Origin: an uncultured Bacteroidales bacterium
GTDB lineage: Bacteria; Bacteroidota; Bacteroidia; Bacteroidales; UBA932
DNA: 19,106 bases
NCBI GenBank assembly: GCA_900322025.1
Contig: ONYJ01000197.1
Span: 1-19,106 of the forward strand
Reading direction: 5' to 3'
Shown: in pieces, positions 7,757 through 15,001 of the stretch
Layout: every line of letters starts with the position of its first letter
Numbering within the stretch: the stretch's first letter is position 1
Translations under genes and position numbers: made by a program
Notes under the pieces: model-generated
The model's database searches: none
Told to the model about the DNA's origin: nothing
The model's input: the letters and a program-made list of their open reading frames with translations, nothing else

Positions 7757-8921
7757 ACATCGGTGCGGCAAAGGCCACTACATCTGCCTTTGTAATAGGG
7801 CTACCACCGAGAATCATAAGACGCTCCACCACATTTCTGAGTTCACGAATGTTTCCGGTCCACGAATGTTTTTTCAGTTCTTCCATAGCATCTTTGTTGA
7901 TGCTGCGGCGTCCCATGCCACTTTCCTTTGCAATCTGGTCTATGAAGTGCTCTGCAAGAAGCGGTATATCATCTTTTCTGTCTGCAAGGGCTGGCACTTT
8001 TATAACTATAACACTCAAACGATGGTATAAATCTTCCCTAAAATTGCCTTTTTTTATTTCTTCCGGAATATTCTTGTTGGTAGCAGCAACCACCCTCACA
8101 TTAACATTGATATCTTTATCGCTGCCAACTCTGGTAATTTTATGTTCCTGAAGCACTCTCAACACCTTTGCCTGAGCAGAAAGGCTCATATCTCCAACCT
8201 CGTCCAAAAACAGCGTACCTCCATCAGCCTGCTCAAACTTTCCCTTATGCTGCTTGATAGCAGAAGTAAAAGAACCTTTCTCATGACCAAAGAGCTCGCT
8301 CTCTATCAACTCACTAGGGATGGCCGCACAATTCACTTCTACAAAAGGCATGGAAGCCCTATTGCTTTTTTCGTGAAGCCACCTTGCTACCAGCTCTTTA
8401 CCAGTACCATTATCGCCGGTTACAAGCACACGCGCATCGGTAGGTGCCACCTTGTCTATCATATCTCTAACCTCTCTTATCGCCTTTGAGTTGCCTACAA
8501 TCTCCTGCACGGCATTAGAAACCGCTATCTTCTTTTTAAGGGTTTTGTTTTCTTTAACAACATCTGTGTGGGCTGTGGCATTCTTGATTGTTATAAGCAC
8601 TCTGTTCAAATCCAACGGTTTTGGAACAAAGTCGTATGCGCCTGATTTTATACACTTTACAGCAGTATCTATATCGCCATGCCCGGAAATCATAACAACG
8701 GAAGAATCTATGCCGTCTGCCACAAGCTTCTCAAGCACTTCTATACCATCCATCCCCGGCATTTTTATATCGCAGAAAATAACACCGTATTGATTCTGCG
8801 AGGCTAACAAACAACCCTTCTTTCCATCTTCGGCCAAATCTACCTCATACCCCTCGTCTTCCAAAATATCTTTTAGAGCCATTCTTATGCTCTTCTCATC
8901 GTCTATTATAAGTATCTTCAT
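7749..8921 (-). CDS. NtrC/NtrX-like response regulator with AAA+ domain but no DNA-binding domain
   Basis: A 390-residue two-domain regulator. The receiver domain has acidic residues D7 and D8, phospho-acceptor D51, S79 and K101. The sigma54-type AAA+ domain shows Walker A GDNGTGKE at 169-176, Walker B TLFLDE at 236-241 and arginine fingers around R295 and R301 (REDLYHRL). The loop that normally reads GAFTGA and contacts sigma54 reads GSFTSA at 216-221. The protein stops at residue 390 right after the AAA+ lid, so the Fis-type helix-turn-helix of NtrC and NtrX is absent; the stop TAG is clean. It follows cmk by 47 bases and is the best candidate partner for the NtrY-like kinase. It may activate sigma54 promoters without sequence-specific DNA binding, or work through another protein. 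Confidence 0.93.
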   Translation of the reverse strand: MKILIIDDEKSIRMALKDILEDEGYEVDLAEDGKKGCLLASQNQYGVIFCDIKMPGMDGIEVLEKLVADGIDSSVVMISGHGDIDTAVKCIKSGAYDFVPKPLDLNRVLITIKNATAHTDVVKENKTLKKKIAVSNAVQEIVGNSKAIREVRDMIDKVAPTDARVLVTGDNGTGKELVARWLHEKSNRASMPFVEVNCAAIPSELIESELFGHEKGSFTSAIKQHKGKFEQADGGTLFLDEVGDMSLSAQAKVLRVLQEHKITRVGSDKDINVNVRVVAATNKNIPEEIKKGNFREDLYHRLSVIVIKVPALADRKDDIPLLAEHFIDQIAKESGMGRRSINKDAMEELKKHSWTGNIRELRNVVERLMILGGSPITKADVVAFAAPMFR

Positions 8922-8968
8922 TACTTCCCAATTTATAATTCATTTATACGCAGCTTTTCTAAAAGAAA

Positions 8969-9679
8969 CTATCTTAGCTCCACTTGCAAATTAAAGTTGG
9001 GCAAGAGTATCCTGTTAATCCACTCTATCTCTTCTTCCAAAGTCATACTACTATTGTCTAATTCAATGGCATCTTTAGCTTTGGTCAGCGGATCTGTACT
9101 ACGGTGTGTATCTATATAATCTCTCTTTTTAAGGCCCTCAAGTACGCTTTCAAATGTATCTTTCTCTCCTTTTGCTTGTAATTCCTTAAAGCGACGCATG
9201 GCTCTAACTTGCTCTGTAGCAGTCATAAAAATCTTTAGTTCAGCATTAGGAAAGACAGCTGTTCCTATGTCTCTCCCATCCATTACCAAGCCCTTGTCCT
9301 GCCCCATTCTGCGTAGCATAACATTAACAAAATCTCTCACAAATGGTAGTTCCGCTATACGGCTGACATTAGATGATATTTTGGAAGTTCTTATATATTT
9401 TTCTATGTTACTGTCGTTAAGACAAGTAACACTTTCTCCCTTCTTATTTGTTTTAAAAGAAATCTCTATCTTGGGAAGCACCTTTTGCAAATTATCTTTA
9501 TCTATTGCCCCCTCTGTATCGATAAAACCGTTGGTAAAAGCGAAATATGTAACGGCCCTGTACAAAGCCCCGCTGTCTGCATAAATATATCCTAAACCCT
9601 TTGCTACCAACTTTGCAAATGTGCTTTTTCCTGTAGAAGAATATCCGTCTATTGCTATAATTATCTTTCCGCTTGCCAT
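8969..9679 (-). CDS. cmk: Cytidylate kinase
   Basis: Cytidylate kinase phosphorylates CMP and dCMP to the diphosphates using ATP, feeding RNA, DNA and CDP-lipid synthesis in the cytoplasm. The 236-residue protein has the P-loop GYSSTGKS at residues 12-19, the motif YADSGALYRAVT that binds the nucleotide, and MDGRDIGTAVFPNA from residue 133, which is diagnostic for the family. The C-terminal lid region carries the RDYIDTHRSTDPL motif. Length is normal for the family. The start codon follows a TAAATTTG box by 19 bases. It is likely co-transcribed with the response regulator 47 bases downstream and is divergent from ispH. Confidence 0.97.
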   Translation of the reverse strand: MASGKIIIAIDGYSSTGKSTFAKLVAKGLGYIYADSGALYRAVTYFAFTNGFIDTEGAIDKDNLQKVLPKIEISFKTNKKGESVTCLNDSNIEKYIRTSKISSNVSRIAELPFVRDFVNVMLRRMGQDKGLVMDGRDIGTAVFPNAELKIFMTATEQVRAMRRFKELQAKGEKDTFESVLEGLKKRDYIDTHRSTDPLTKAKDAIELDNSSMTLEEEIEWINRILLPNFNLQVELR

Positions 9680-9698
9680 AAAGATTACTTTAAGGTTA

Positions 9699-9706
9699 CA
9701 AATTTA
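9699..9706 (-). promoter_or_regulatory. -7 promoter box for cmk
   Basis: Minus-strand TAAATTTG matches TAnnTTTG and lies 19 bases before the cmk ATG. It is one half of a divergent promoter pair in the 71-base cmk-ispH gap. A -33 element is not clear. Confidence 0.5.
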
Positions 9707-9726
9707 CAAAAAACGAGAGAATATGA

Positions 9727-9734
9727 TAACTTTG
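9727..9734 (+). promoter_or_regulatory. -7 promoter box for ispH
   Basis: TAACTTTG matches TAnnTTTG and ends 16 bases before the ispH ATG, giving a leader of roughly ten bases. It faces away from the cmk box, and their upstream elements must overlap because only 20 bases lie between the two boxes. Confidence 0.5.
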
Positions 9735-9750
9735 CAGTAAAACAAGTAGA

Positions 9751-10656
9751 ATGAGAGTGAAAGTAGAAATAGATAAAGATTCCGGCTTCTGCAATGGGGT
9801 GGTAAGAGCTATCAAAACCGCAGAAAGCAACCTCATTAAACATTCTGCCTTATACACACTTGGAGCCATAGTACACAACAACTCAGAACTCGACAGGCTC
9901 CGTAAAAAAGGGCTCGAAGTTATAAATAAGGAACAGATGGAAAATCTCCAAGAAGGCACTAGTGTTCTTATCAGAGCACACGGCGAACCCCCTTCTACAT
10001 ATGAATTGGCCAAGAGAAGAAACATCCACCTTATAGACTGCACTTGCCCTGTTGTATTGCAGTTGCAAAAGAAAATTGCAGACACCAGAGGCCAGATTGT
10101 TATCTTTGGAAAAATAGGACATGCAGAGGTTAATGGTCTTGTAGGCAGAGCAGAAGGCAGGGCCATTGTTGTAGAGAATCTAGAACAGATAGATAAAGTT
10201 GATTTTTCGCAGCCCGTAAATATCTTTTCTCAAACCACAAAAGACCCTGACGAATTTGAGGAGGTCTGCAATAAAATCCGCAAAAAAATGATTGGCGATA
10301 ACAAACTTACCGTACATAACACCGTTTGCAGACAAGTAGCCCAAAGGCATTCCGGCCTTATAGAATTTGCCACAAGTCATAGCATAATAGTATTTATAAG
10401 CGGTAAAGACTCTTCCAACGGCAAAGTACTCTACGAACTCTGCAAACAAAACAATCCGCGTTCGTATTACATACAGTCTCTTTCACAAATAGACATGAAG
10501 TGGTTTCGCAAGTCTGACAATATTGGAATATGTGGTGCTACCTCTACTCCAAAGTGGCAGCTGACATCCTGTACCAAATTTTTAAAAATCCATCTAAACA
10601 ATTATATTTGCGGCAAATTTTATAGACTATTATATGGCAACTACAGCAGATTTTAA
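9751..10656 (+). CDS. ispH: 4-hydroxy-3-methylbut-2-enyl diphosphate reductase IspH
   Basis: IspH catalyses the last step of the MEP isoprenoid pathway, reducing HMBPP to IPP and DMAPP with a [4Fe-4S] cluster. The three cluster cysteines are present: C14 in GFCNGVVRA, C99 in DCTCPVV and C193 in NTVCRQVAQ. Other family motifs are RAHGEPP, GKIGHAEVNG with H124 and the catalytic-glutamate position E126, SQTTKDPDEF, and GATSTPKW at 262-269. The 301-residue frame is a little long. After residue 270 it no longer resembles an IspH C-terminal helix and it overlaps efp by 23 bases. In the neighbouring frame, positions 10560-10625 encode a more natural tail, ADILYQIFKNPSK and onward, ending nine bases before efp, so a one-base frameshift near 10550-10560 is possible. 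Identity is certain, the exact 3' end is not. Confidence 0.95.
   Translation: MRVKVEIDKDSGFCNGVVRAIKTAESNLIKHSALYTLGAIVHNNSELDRLRKKGLEVINKEQMENLQEGTSVLIRAHGEPPSTYELAKRRNIHLIDCTCPVVLQLQKKIADTRGQIVIFGKIGHAEVNGLVGRAEGRAIVVENLEQIDKVDFSQPVNIFSQTTKDPDEFEEVCNKIRKKMIGDNKLTVHNTVCRQVAQRHSGLIEFATSHSIIVFISGKDSSNGKVLYELCKQNNPRSYYIQSLSQIDMKWFRKSDNIGICGATSTPKWQLTSCTKFLKIHLNNYICGKFYRLLYGNYSRF
10603..10610 (+). promoter_or_regulatory. Possible efp promoter box inside the ispH 3' end
   Basis: TATATTTG matches TAnnTTTG and ends 23 bases before the efp ATG. It suggests efp can be transcribed independently of ispH. A clear -33 element is not visible. Confidence 0.45.
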
Positions 10657-11203
10657 GAATGGAATTTTTTTCCTCTACAACGATCATCCATGCCAGCTGA
10701 TTTATTTTCAACATGTAAAACCAGGCAAGGGCAACACTATCGTAAGAACAAAATTTAAAGATCTCCAGACAGGAAAACTTCTGGAACATACATACGGAGC
10801 CGGTGAAAGAATAGACCTTGTTTCAGTAGAAAGAAGACCATACCAGTACCTATATCCAGATGAAACAGGATATAACTTTATGCATAGAGAAACTTTTGAG
10901 CAGGTTCATTTAGACAAAGATTTTGTGGAAAATGCAGATCTTATGAAAGAGGGGCAAAATGTAGAAATGATGGTATGGGCAGATCATGAAGAAATTCTCA
11001 CTTGCGAACTTCCTGCTTTTGTAGAACTCGAAGTTACATACACAGAGCCTGCAGTAAAGGGCAATACAGCTTCCACAAACGCAATGAAGGAAGCCACTTT
11101 GGAAACAGGCGCAAAAATTATGGTGCCGCTCTTTATCCAGAATGGAGAAAAAATAAGCGTAAAAGTAGAAGATCGCACCTACGGCGAAAGAGTAAAGGGT
11201 TAA
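10634..11203 (+). CDS. efp: Translation elongation factor P
   Basis: EF-P binds stalled ribosomes between the P and E sites and promotes peptide-bond formation at consecutive prolines. The 189-residue protein has the full three-domain length. The N-terminal KOW-like domain starts MATTADFKNG and carries the tip loop HVKPGKGN with K32, the position that is modified or left as plain lysine in different bacteria. Domain II includes YPDETGYNFMHRETFEQV, and the C-terminal domain ends with the conserved KISVKVEDRTYGERVKG. Start choice is supported by the conserved N-terminus. The first 23 bases overlap the annotated ispH frame. A hairpin terminator at 11274-11316 closes the unit. No epmA or epmB modification gene is seen nearby. 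Confidence 0.97.
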   Translation: MATTADFKNGIFFLYNDHPCQLIYFQHVKPGKGNTIVRTKFKDLQTGKLLEHTYGAGERIDLVSVERRPYQYLYPDETGYNFMHRETFEQVHLDKDFVENADLMKEGQNVEMMVWADHEEILTCELPAFVELEVTYTEPAVKGNTASTNAMKEATLETGAKIMVPLFIQNGEKISVKVEDRTYGERVKG

Positions 11204-11273
11204 GTTTCTAACAAAGACTGCATCGAATACCCTACTCGCCGAACTGGCAGAGCGTTAGCTTGAATTTCGATTC

Positions 11274-11316
11274 ACACCCCGATATGGAATCATAGCCGTA
11301 TCGGGGTGTTGTATTT
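11274..11316 (+). terminator. Intrinsic terminator after efp
   Basis: ACACCCCGATA pairs perfectly with TATCGGGGTGT (11 base pairs) around a 14-base loop and is followed by TGTATTT on the plus strand. It lies 70 bases past the efp stop. The U-tract is short but the stem is strong. Confidence 0.75.
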
Positions 11317-11343
11317 CTAAATAGCTTATACAAGAATAATTTA

Positions 11344-11351
11344 TATATTTG
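11344..11351 (+). promoter_or_regulatory. Possible -7 promoter box for the transglutaminase gene
   Basis: TATATTTG matches TAnnTTTG and lies 44 bases upstream of the ATG at 11396, after the efp terminator. This places a fresh promoter for the 11.4-14.4 kb genes where one is needed. Confidence 0.45.
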
Positions 11352-11395
11352 TGTAACCATATACATAATCTTTGCAAACTAACACAGACTCTGTT

Positions 11396-13012
11396 ATGAA
11401 AGCTAAGAGTTACTCAATAGCCGCCACTCTTGTATGCCTTGCGGCATTTCTTCTAAGCAACTGCGCTTCCAATACCCCAATGACTGCAAAATTAGATGCA
11501 GATACTCTGGACAAGTTGATAGAAAAAGGCGATTTTAAGCGTGCAAACCAAATCCTTTCCGAAGCAATAAAATGCGATTCTCTTTCAGAATCAGATAAAT
11601 ACCTCATAAACTTTGAAAAAGACAAGATGAACAGAATATTGGGCGAGTTCACTTTATCGGATTCTGAGGTAAAAGAATACATAAAAAAATACATTCCAAA
11701 TGTGGATGATCAAATGATTGAAGCTTGGATAGAGTCCGGAGCCTTGGAAGCCAAGACAATAGATGGTAAAAGATTATACTTCCACAAGGCTCCTAAAAAC
11801 CTTTTTCTCATAGACCCTGCATGCATAGCTGCAAAGAAAGCAGTTGAAGGACCGGAAACCGGCACTACCGAGGAGTTTTTGAAAGAATATCTGCCAAAGG
11901 TAATAGCAAACGCCACCCGCCAGCAACAGTTTAACAAGAACATCAGAATCTCCTCATACATAGATCCTGTAAAGATGACGATTCATGTGCTTATGAGAGT
12001 TATGCCGGAAGCCGTTCCGGCCGGAGAAATAGTGAGGATGTGGCTTCCTTATCCAAAGGAAATAGAACGCCAGAAAGAAATAGAGCCAAAGAGGATATTT
12101 ATTGGCTACAACTCCAACTATATAAATCTCGATTTACCAAACACTTCTACTCGTAAAACAACAAAAAAAGAAGCCTCCGCAAACTCAGCCGGCTCTCTGC
12201 CTCTTCCAGAGAGTTTTTATGAAAACGGAACCAACAGTTATATAATTTCTGCCCCGAATTCTACCAGAAGAAGCATTTACTTTCAAATGCCTTCTAACGG
12301 ACAAGACACAATAAAGGTTGGTTACAAATTAAGCTTTACATCCTATAATCAATACTTTGCAAAACTCGAAGAGCAAATAAAGCCATACGATACAACATCT
12401 CTGATATATCGTCGATATACAGCACAAAGAGAAAGGCATGTAATATTCACAGAGCAGATAAAAACTTTAGCCGATAGCCTAACTTCCGGCCTCACAGAAC
12501 CTTACGAAAAAGTTAAAAAGATTTGGGGCTGGATTACAGAAAATATACCATGGGCCGGCGCAAGAGACTATTCTACAATTCCTAATATACCGTCTTATGT
12601 CTTGAAAAACAGACACGGCGATTGTGGACAAGTATCTCTGCTATTTATTACCATGGCTCGCTACAAAGGCATTCCGGCAAGATGGCAAAGCGGATGGATG
12701 CTGCATCCCGGCAATGTTAATCTCCACGATTGGGCAGAAGTATATTACGAAGGTGTTGGTTGGGTTCCTGTAGATCAAAGCTTTGGCTATATCACAGAAG
12801 AGCAGCAACAAGTCAAGTATTTCTTTTCCCGTGGGTTAGACGCATATCGCCTAATTGTAAACGACGATTACGGGCATTGGGCTCCTCTATATCCTGCCAA
12901 AATTTATCCTCATTCAGACGAGGTAGATTTTCAGATGGGAGAAGTAGAATGGAGAGGTGGAAATGTGCTAACCGGCAAATGGAAATGCTGGATGGATGTA
13001 GAATATAATTAA
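11396..13012 (+). CDS. Transglutaminase-like lipoprotein
   Basis: A 538-residue predicted lipoprotein. The signal sequence runs from MKAKSYSIAATL to the lipobox LLSNC with the lipidated cysteine at C23. The N-terminal half (about 24-190) is helical and charged. The middle (about 190-330) looks like a beta-rich domain containing VRMWLPYPKEIERQ. The C-terminal part is a transglutaminase-like cysteine-protease fold with an apparently intact triad: C410 in HGDCGQVSLLF, H444 in NLHDWAEVYY and D460 in VPVDQSFG. Such domains act as peptidases, cross-linkers or amidases, so the reaction cannot be named. The frame opens earlier with a TTG at 11372, but the ATG at 11396 gives a normal signal peptide. 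It is first of three genes ending at the 14375 terminator. Fold confident, role unknown. Confidence 0.88.
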   Translation: MKAKSYSIAATLVCLAAFLLSNCASNTPMTAKLDADTLDKLIEKGDFKRANQILSEAIKCDSLSESDKYLINFEKDKMNRILGEFTLSDSEVKEYIKKYIPNVDDQMIEAWIESGALEAKTIDGKRLYFHKAPKNLFLIDPACIAAKKAVEGPETGTTEEFLKEYLPKVIANATRQQQFNKNIRISSYIDPVKMTIHVLMRVMPEAVPAGEIVRMWLPYPKEIERQKEIEPKRIFIGYNSNYINLDLPNTSTRKTTKKEASANSAGSLPLPESFYENGTNSYIISAPNSTRRSIYFQMPSNGQDTIKVGYKLSFTSYNQYFAKLEEQIKPYDTTSLIYRRYTAQRERHVIFTEQIKTLADSLTSGLTEPYEKVKKIWGWITENIPWAGARDYSTIPNIPSYVLKNRHGDCGQVSLLFITMARYKGIPARWQSGWMLHPGNVNLHDWAEVYYEGVGWVPVDQSFGYITEEQQQVKYFFSRGLDAYRLIVNDDYGHWAPLYPAKIYPHSDEVDFQMGEVEWRGGNVLTGKWKCWMDVEYN

Positions 13013-13052
13013 CAGTAATAACGTTAACCGCAAATCATTAAAATTTAATATC

Positions 13053-13628
13053 ATGAAACTAAAATACTTAACAATAGCAATCCTTACTTTGCTAATAATT
13101 CCTCTAAAGTCTGAAGCGCAAACCAATGATGAAAAGCAAGTCGCCTTTATCCGTGAGTTATATTCCTCGGCTATGAATATGCTCCAAATGAAAACAGACC
13201 CGGAATATCCTGCCAAGGATAGGATGGTTATACACATAGATGAAATGTGGCCCGGAAGTGGAGAGCACAAGGGTACATTAGAACTATTCTATGGTCTGGA
13301 TTTAAATTACGACTCTTCTGAACTTCAAAGATTTCCTCACTTTGCTCGTTACAAATACAATATCGGGAGCATGAACTTCTATTACGAAATTCTATATCAT
13401 GACCCCGATGATGGAAATAAAGATAGCTGCAAACCTGTATTCTTCTACACCAAAGTATCCGGTTTTAAAGACAAACAGTACGAATGCCGTTACTACTTTT
13501 GGAACAACAAGCTTATCAAAAAAATAGCTTCAGACAACTCCGAAGACTTTATTTCTGAAGAAGTAGCCCTTGAAAGAGCGAAGTTTATATCCACCCTTAT
13601 AGGAATGCAGGATTTGTGGAACTATTAA
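13053..13628 (+). CDS. Secreted protein of unknown function
   Basis: A 191-residue protein that I do not recognise. It begins with a textbook signal peptide, MKLKYLTIAILTLLIIPLKS, with likely cleavage after SEA at residue 22. The mature part of about 169 residues is soluble, rich in aromatic residues (many Tyr and Phe, for example FYYEILYHD and YYFWNN), and probably beta-rich. It starts with a short helix, EKQVAFIRELYSSAMNMLQ. There are two cysteines in the mature part (in KDSCKPVFF and YECRYYF), which could form a disulphide in the periplasm. It lies 40 bases after the transglutaminase-like lipoprotein and 23 bases before the glycosyltransferase, so the three are probably co-transcribed. Coding status is strong from the signal peptide and spacing; function is open. 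Confidence 0.8.
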   Translation: MKLKYLTIAILTLLIIPLKSEAQTNDEKQVAFIRELYSSAMNMLQMKTDPEYPAKDRMVIHIDEMWPGSGEHKGTLELFYGLDLNYDSSELQRFPHFARYKYNIGSMNFYYEILYHDPDDGNKDSCKPVFFYTKVSGFKDKQYECRYYFWNNKLIKKIASDNSEDFISEEVALERAKFISTLIGMQDLWNY

Positions 13629-13651
13629 AAAGTTGTGCAGACAACTATTGT

Positions 13652-14368
13652 ATGAAAGGAATACACATAATAACTCCTGTAAAAGATTCTATCGAATCTA
13701 CAATGGAAACTATACAGGCAGTAACCTCTTCTGCTATAGACATCCCACATACATACACGATATACAACGATTTTTCTACACCTGAAAATACAGCAAAGCT
13801 TGAAGAAGCTTCTAAAAAATACGGATTCAGGCTGGTTAATCTGTCAGACCTCACAAACCATCCTTCGCCCAACTATTTACTGATTTTGCAATATGCTCAA
13901 AAGCAAGCCATGAAAGCTGATGCCGGCTTGCTTATTGTAGAAAGTGATGTTACCGTTAAGAAAGAAACTCTTCAAATGCTATGCAATGGAGCAGCAGAAA
14001 GACCGGACTGTGGTATAGCAGCGGCGGTAACTGTAGATACAGAAGGATTTATAAACTATCCCTACAAGTGGGCACTCGGTAAAGAGAATCAAATTATAGA
14101 CACAAAGAAGCACTGTAGTTTCTGCTGCTCATTACTAACACCGGCCCTTCTTAAAAAATTTGATTTCGAAAATTTAGATTCTTCGAAAAACTGGTTCGAT
14201 GTAACTATATCGCATGAATCTATAAACCTCGGCCTCAAGAACTATCTGTTTACTAACCTGCCGGTAATACACCGGCCACATCAGAGCCGCCCATGGAAGC
14301 AGCTCAAATACAAAAATCCGCTCAAATACTATTGGATTAAATTCACTAAAGGACTAGACAAAATATAG
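13652..14368 (+). CDS. Family 2-like glycosyltransferase
   Basis: A 238-residue cytoplasmic protein resembling GT-A fold, family 2 glycosyltransferases. The N-terminus GIHIITPVKDSIESTMETIQ is the first beta-strand and helix of the nucleotide-sugar domain, followed by YTIYNDFSTPENTAKL with D40 in the usual nucleotide-binding position. LLIVESDVTVKKETL carries E97-S-D99, in place of the DxD metal-binding motif. No transmembrane helix is visible. The C-terminus is basic, which may favour membrane association. The frame can be opened 12 codons earlier at 13616, overlapping the previous gene by 13 bases, but the ATG at 13652 starts exactly at the conserved strand. It is the last gene before a strong bidirectional terminator. 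Donor and acceptor sugars cannot be predicted. Confidence 0.85.
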   Translation: MKGIHIITPVKDSIESTMETIQAVTSSAIDIPHTYTIYNDFSTPENTAKLEEASKKYGFRLVNLSDLTNHPSPNYLLILQYAQKQAMKADAGLLIVESDVTVKKETLQMLCNGAAERPDCGIAAAVTVDTEGFINYPYKWALGKENQIIDTKKHCSFCCSLLTPALLKKFDFENLDSSKNWFDVTISHESINLGLKNYLFTNLPVIHRPHQSRPWKQLKYKNPLKYYWIKFTKGLDKI

Positions 14369-14374
14369 AGCATA

Positions 14375-14412
14375 AAAAAAGAAGTGGCTGAAAAAACAGC
14401 CACTTCTTTTTT
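14375..14412. terminator. Bidirectional intrinsic terminator
   Basis: GAAGTGGCTG pairs perfectly with CAGCCACTTC around a loop of six A, flanked by seven A on the left (14374-14380) and six T on the right (14407-14412). Both strands therefore present a 10-base-pair stem followed by a U-run. It sits between the ends of the convergent glycosyltransferase (+) and DUF805 gene (-), and serves both. Confidence 0.93.
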
Positions 14413-14430
14413 ATTATACAAATTGTATTC

Positions 14431-14949
14431 CTACTGCTTTGGAGCCTCTGGAGCAACTCCGTCAACATACTTAGGAGAAGCACCCCACTGATTTGTTTCA
14501 GGTTTTCCGTCTTGGGCACAGTTGATAATCAAGATGATACCAATTACTCCCAAAGCTATAGAAACTAGCACTGTAAGCAAGCCGGTGAGAATTGTTGCTG
14601 CCCAACCAAGCTGCCAGAAGAGCCAAGTTAGGAACATTACCAAAAGATAGCACGCATAAATAACTGCGTAAGCTTTTACAAGGCCATCGCCTTTGCCTAC
14701 ATCGTGCATACGGCGCATAAACAAAGGTAAGCTCACTATAAGCACTGCTACTGAAACTATAAGGTAAAGCCAGAAACCAAGATAAGGTATAAGCTTTAGT
14801 ATATAGCCTACAATACCGCCACCTACATATAAAGCCAAAATAGCCCACCAGAACTCAGATCTACGTGAACGACCATTAGTTTCTTTAAGACGGCTCAAGG
14901 CAAGTTTTACTGCTTGCATAAAATCCAATTGAGGAAGTACGTTTGCCAT
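14431..14949 (-). CDS. DUF805 family inner-membrane protein
   Basis: A 172-residue integral membrane protein of the DUF805 family, whose function is not established. The family signatures are all present: NGRSRRSEFWW at residues 25-35, PLFMRRMHDVGKG around 75-87, and NCAQDGKPETNQWG at 143-156. Four membrane segments can be drawn near residues 36-52, 57-76, 93-113 and 118-142. The C-terminal tail of about 16 residues is polar and rich in proline and alanine. It follows the small lipoprotein by 52 bases on the same strand without a recognisable promoter box between them, which suggests one transcript from the TATATTTG box at 15550-15557. It ends at the bidirectional terminator. Confidence 0.92.
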   Translation of the reverse strand: MANVLPQLDFMQAVKLALSRLKETNGRSRRSEFWWAILALYVGGGIVGYILKLIPYLGFWLYLIVSVAVLIVSLPLFMRRMHDVGKGDGLVKAYAVIYACYLLVMFLTWLFWQLGWAATILTGLLTVLVSIALGVIGIILIINCAQDGKPETNQWGASPKYVDGVAPEAPKQ

Positions 14950-15001
14950 AATTGTTGATTTTTAGGTTAGTATTATTTTATTTATTTAAGATGTTATATT
15001 C

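Noticed and set aside
7387..8151. Plus-strand frame overlapping the DUF4783 gene and the response regulator
   Set aside because: It is out of frame with a signal-peptide protein and antisense to the conserved AAA+ domain, with a low-complexity Ser/Leu composition.
11220..11285. tRNA-like fragment with TGGCAGAGCG and TTCGATTC resembling D and T arms after efp
   Set aside because: The distance between the two arms is far too short for an anticodon arm, and no acceptor stem pairs. The right part belongs to the efp terminator hairpin.
11372..11395. Upstream TTG start for the transglutaminase-like lipoprotein
   Set aside because: The ATG at 11396 gives a standard lipoprotein signal peptide; the earlier start adds eight polar residues before it.
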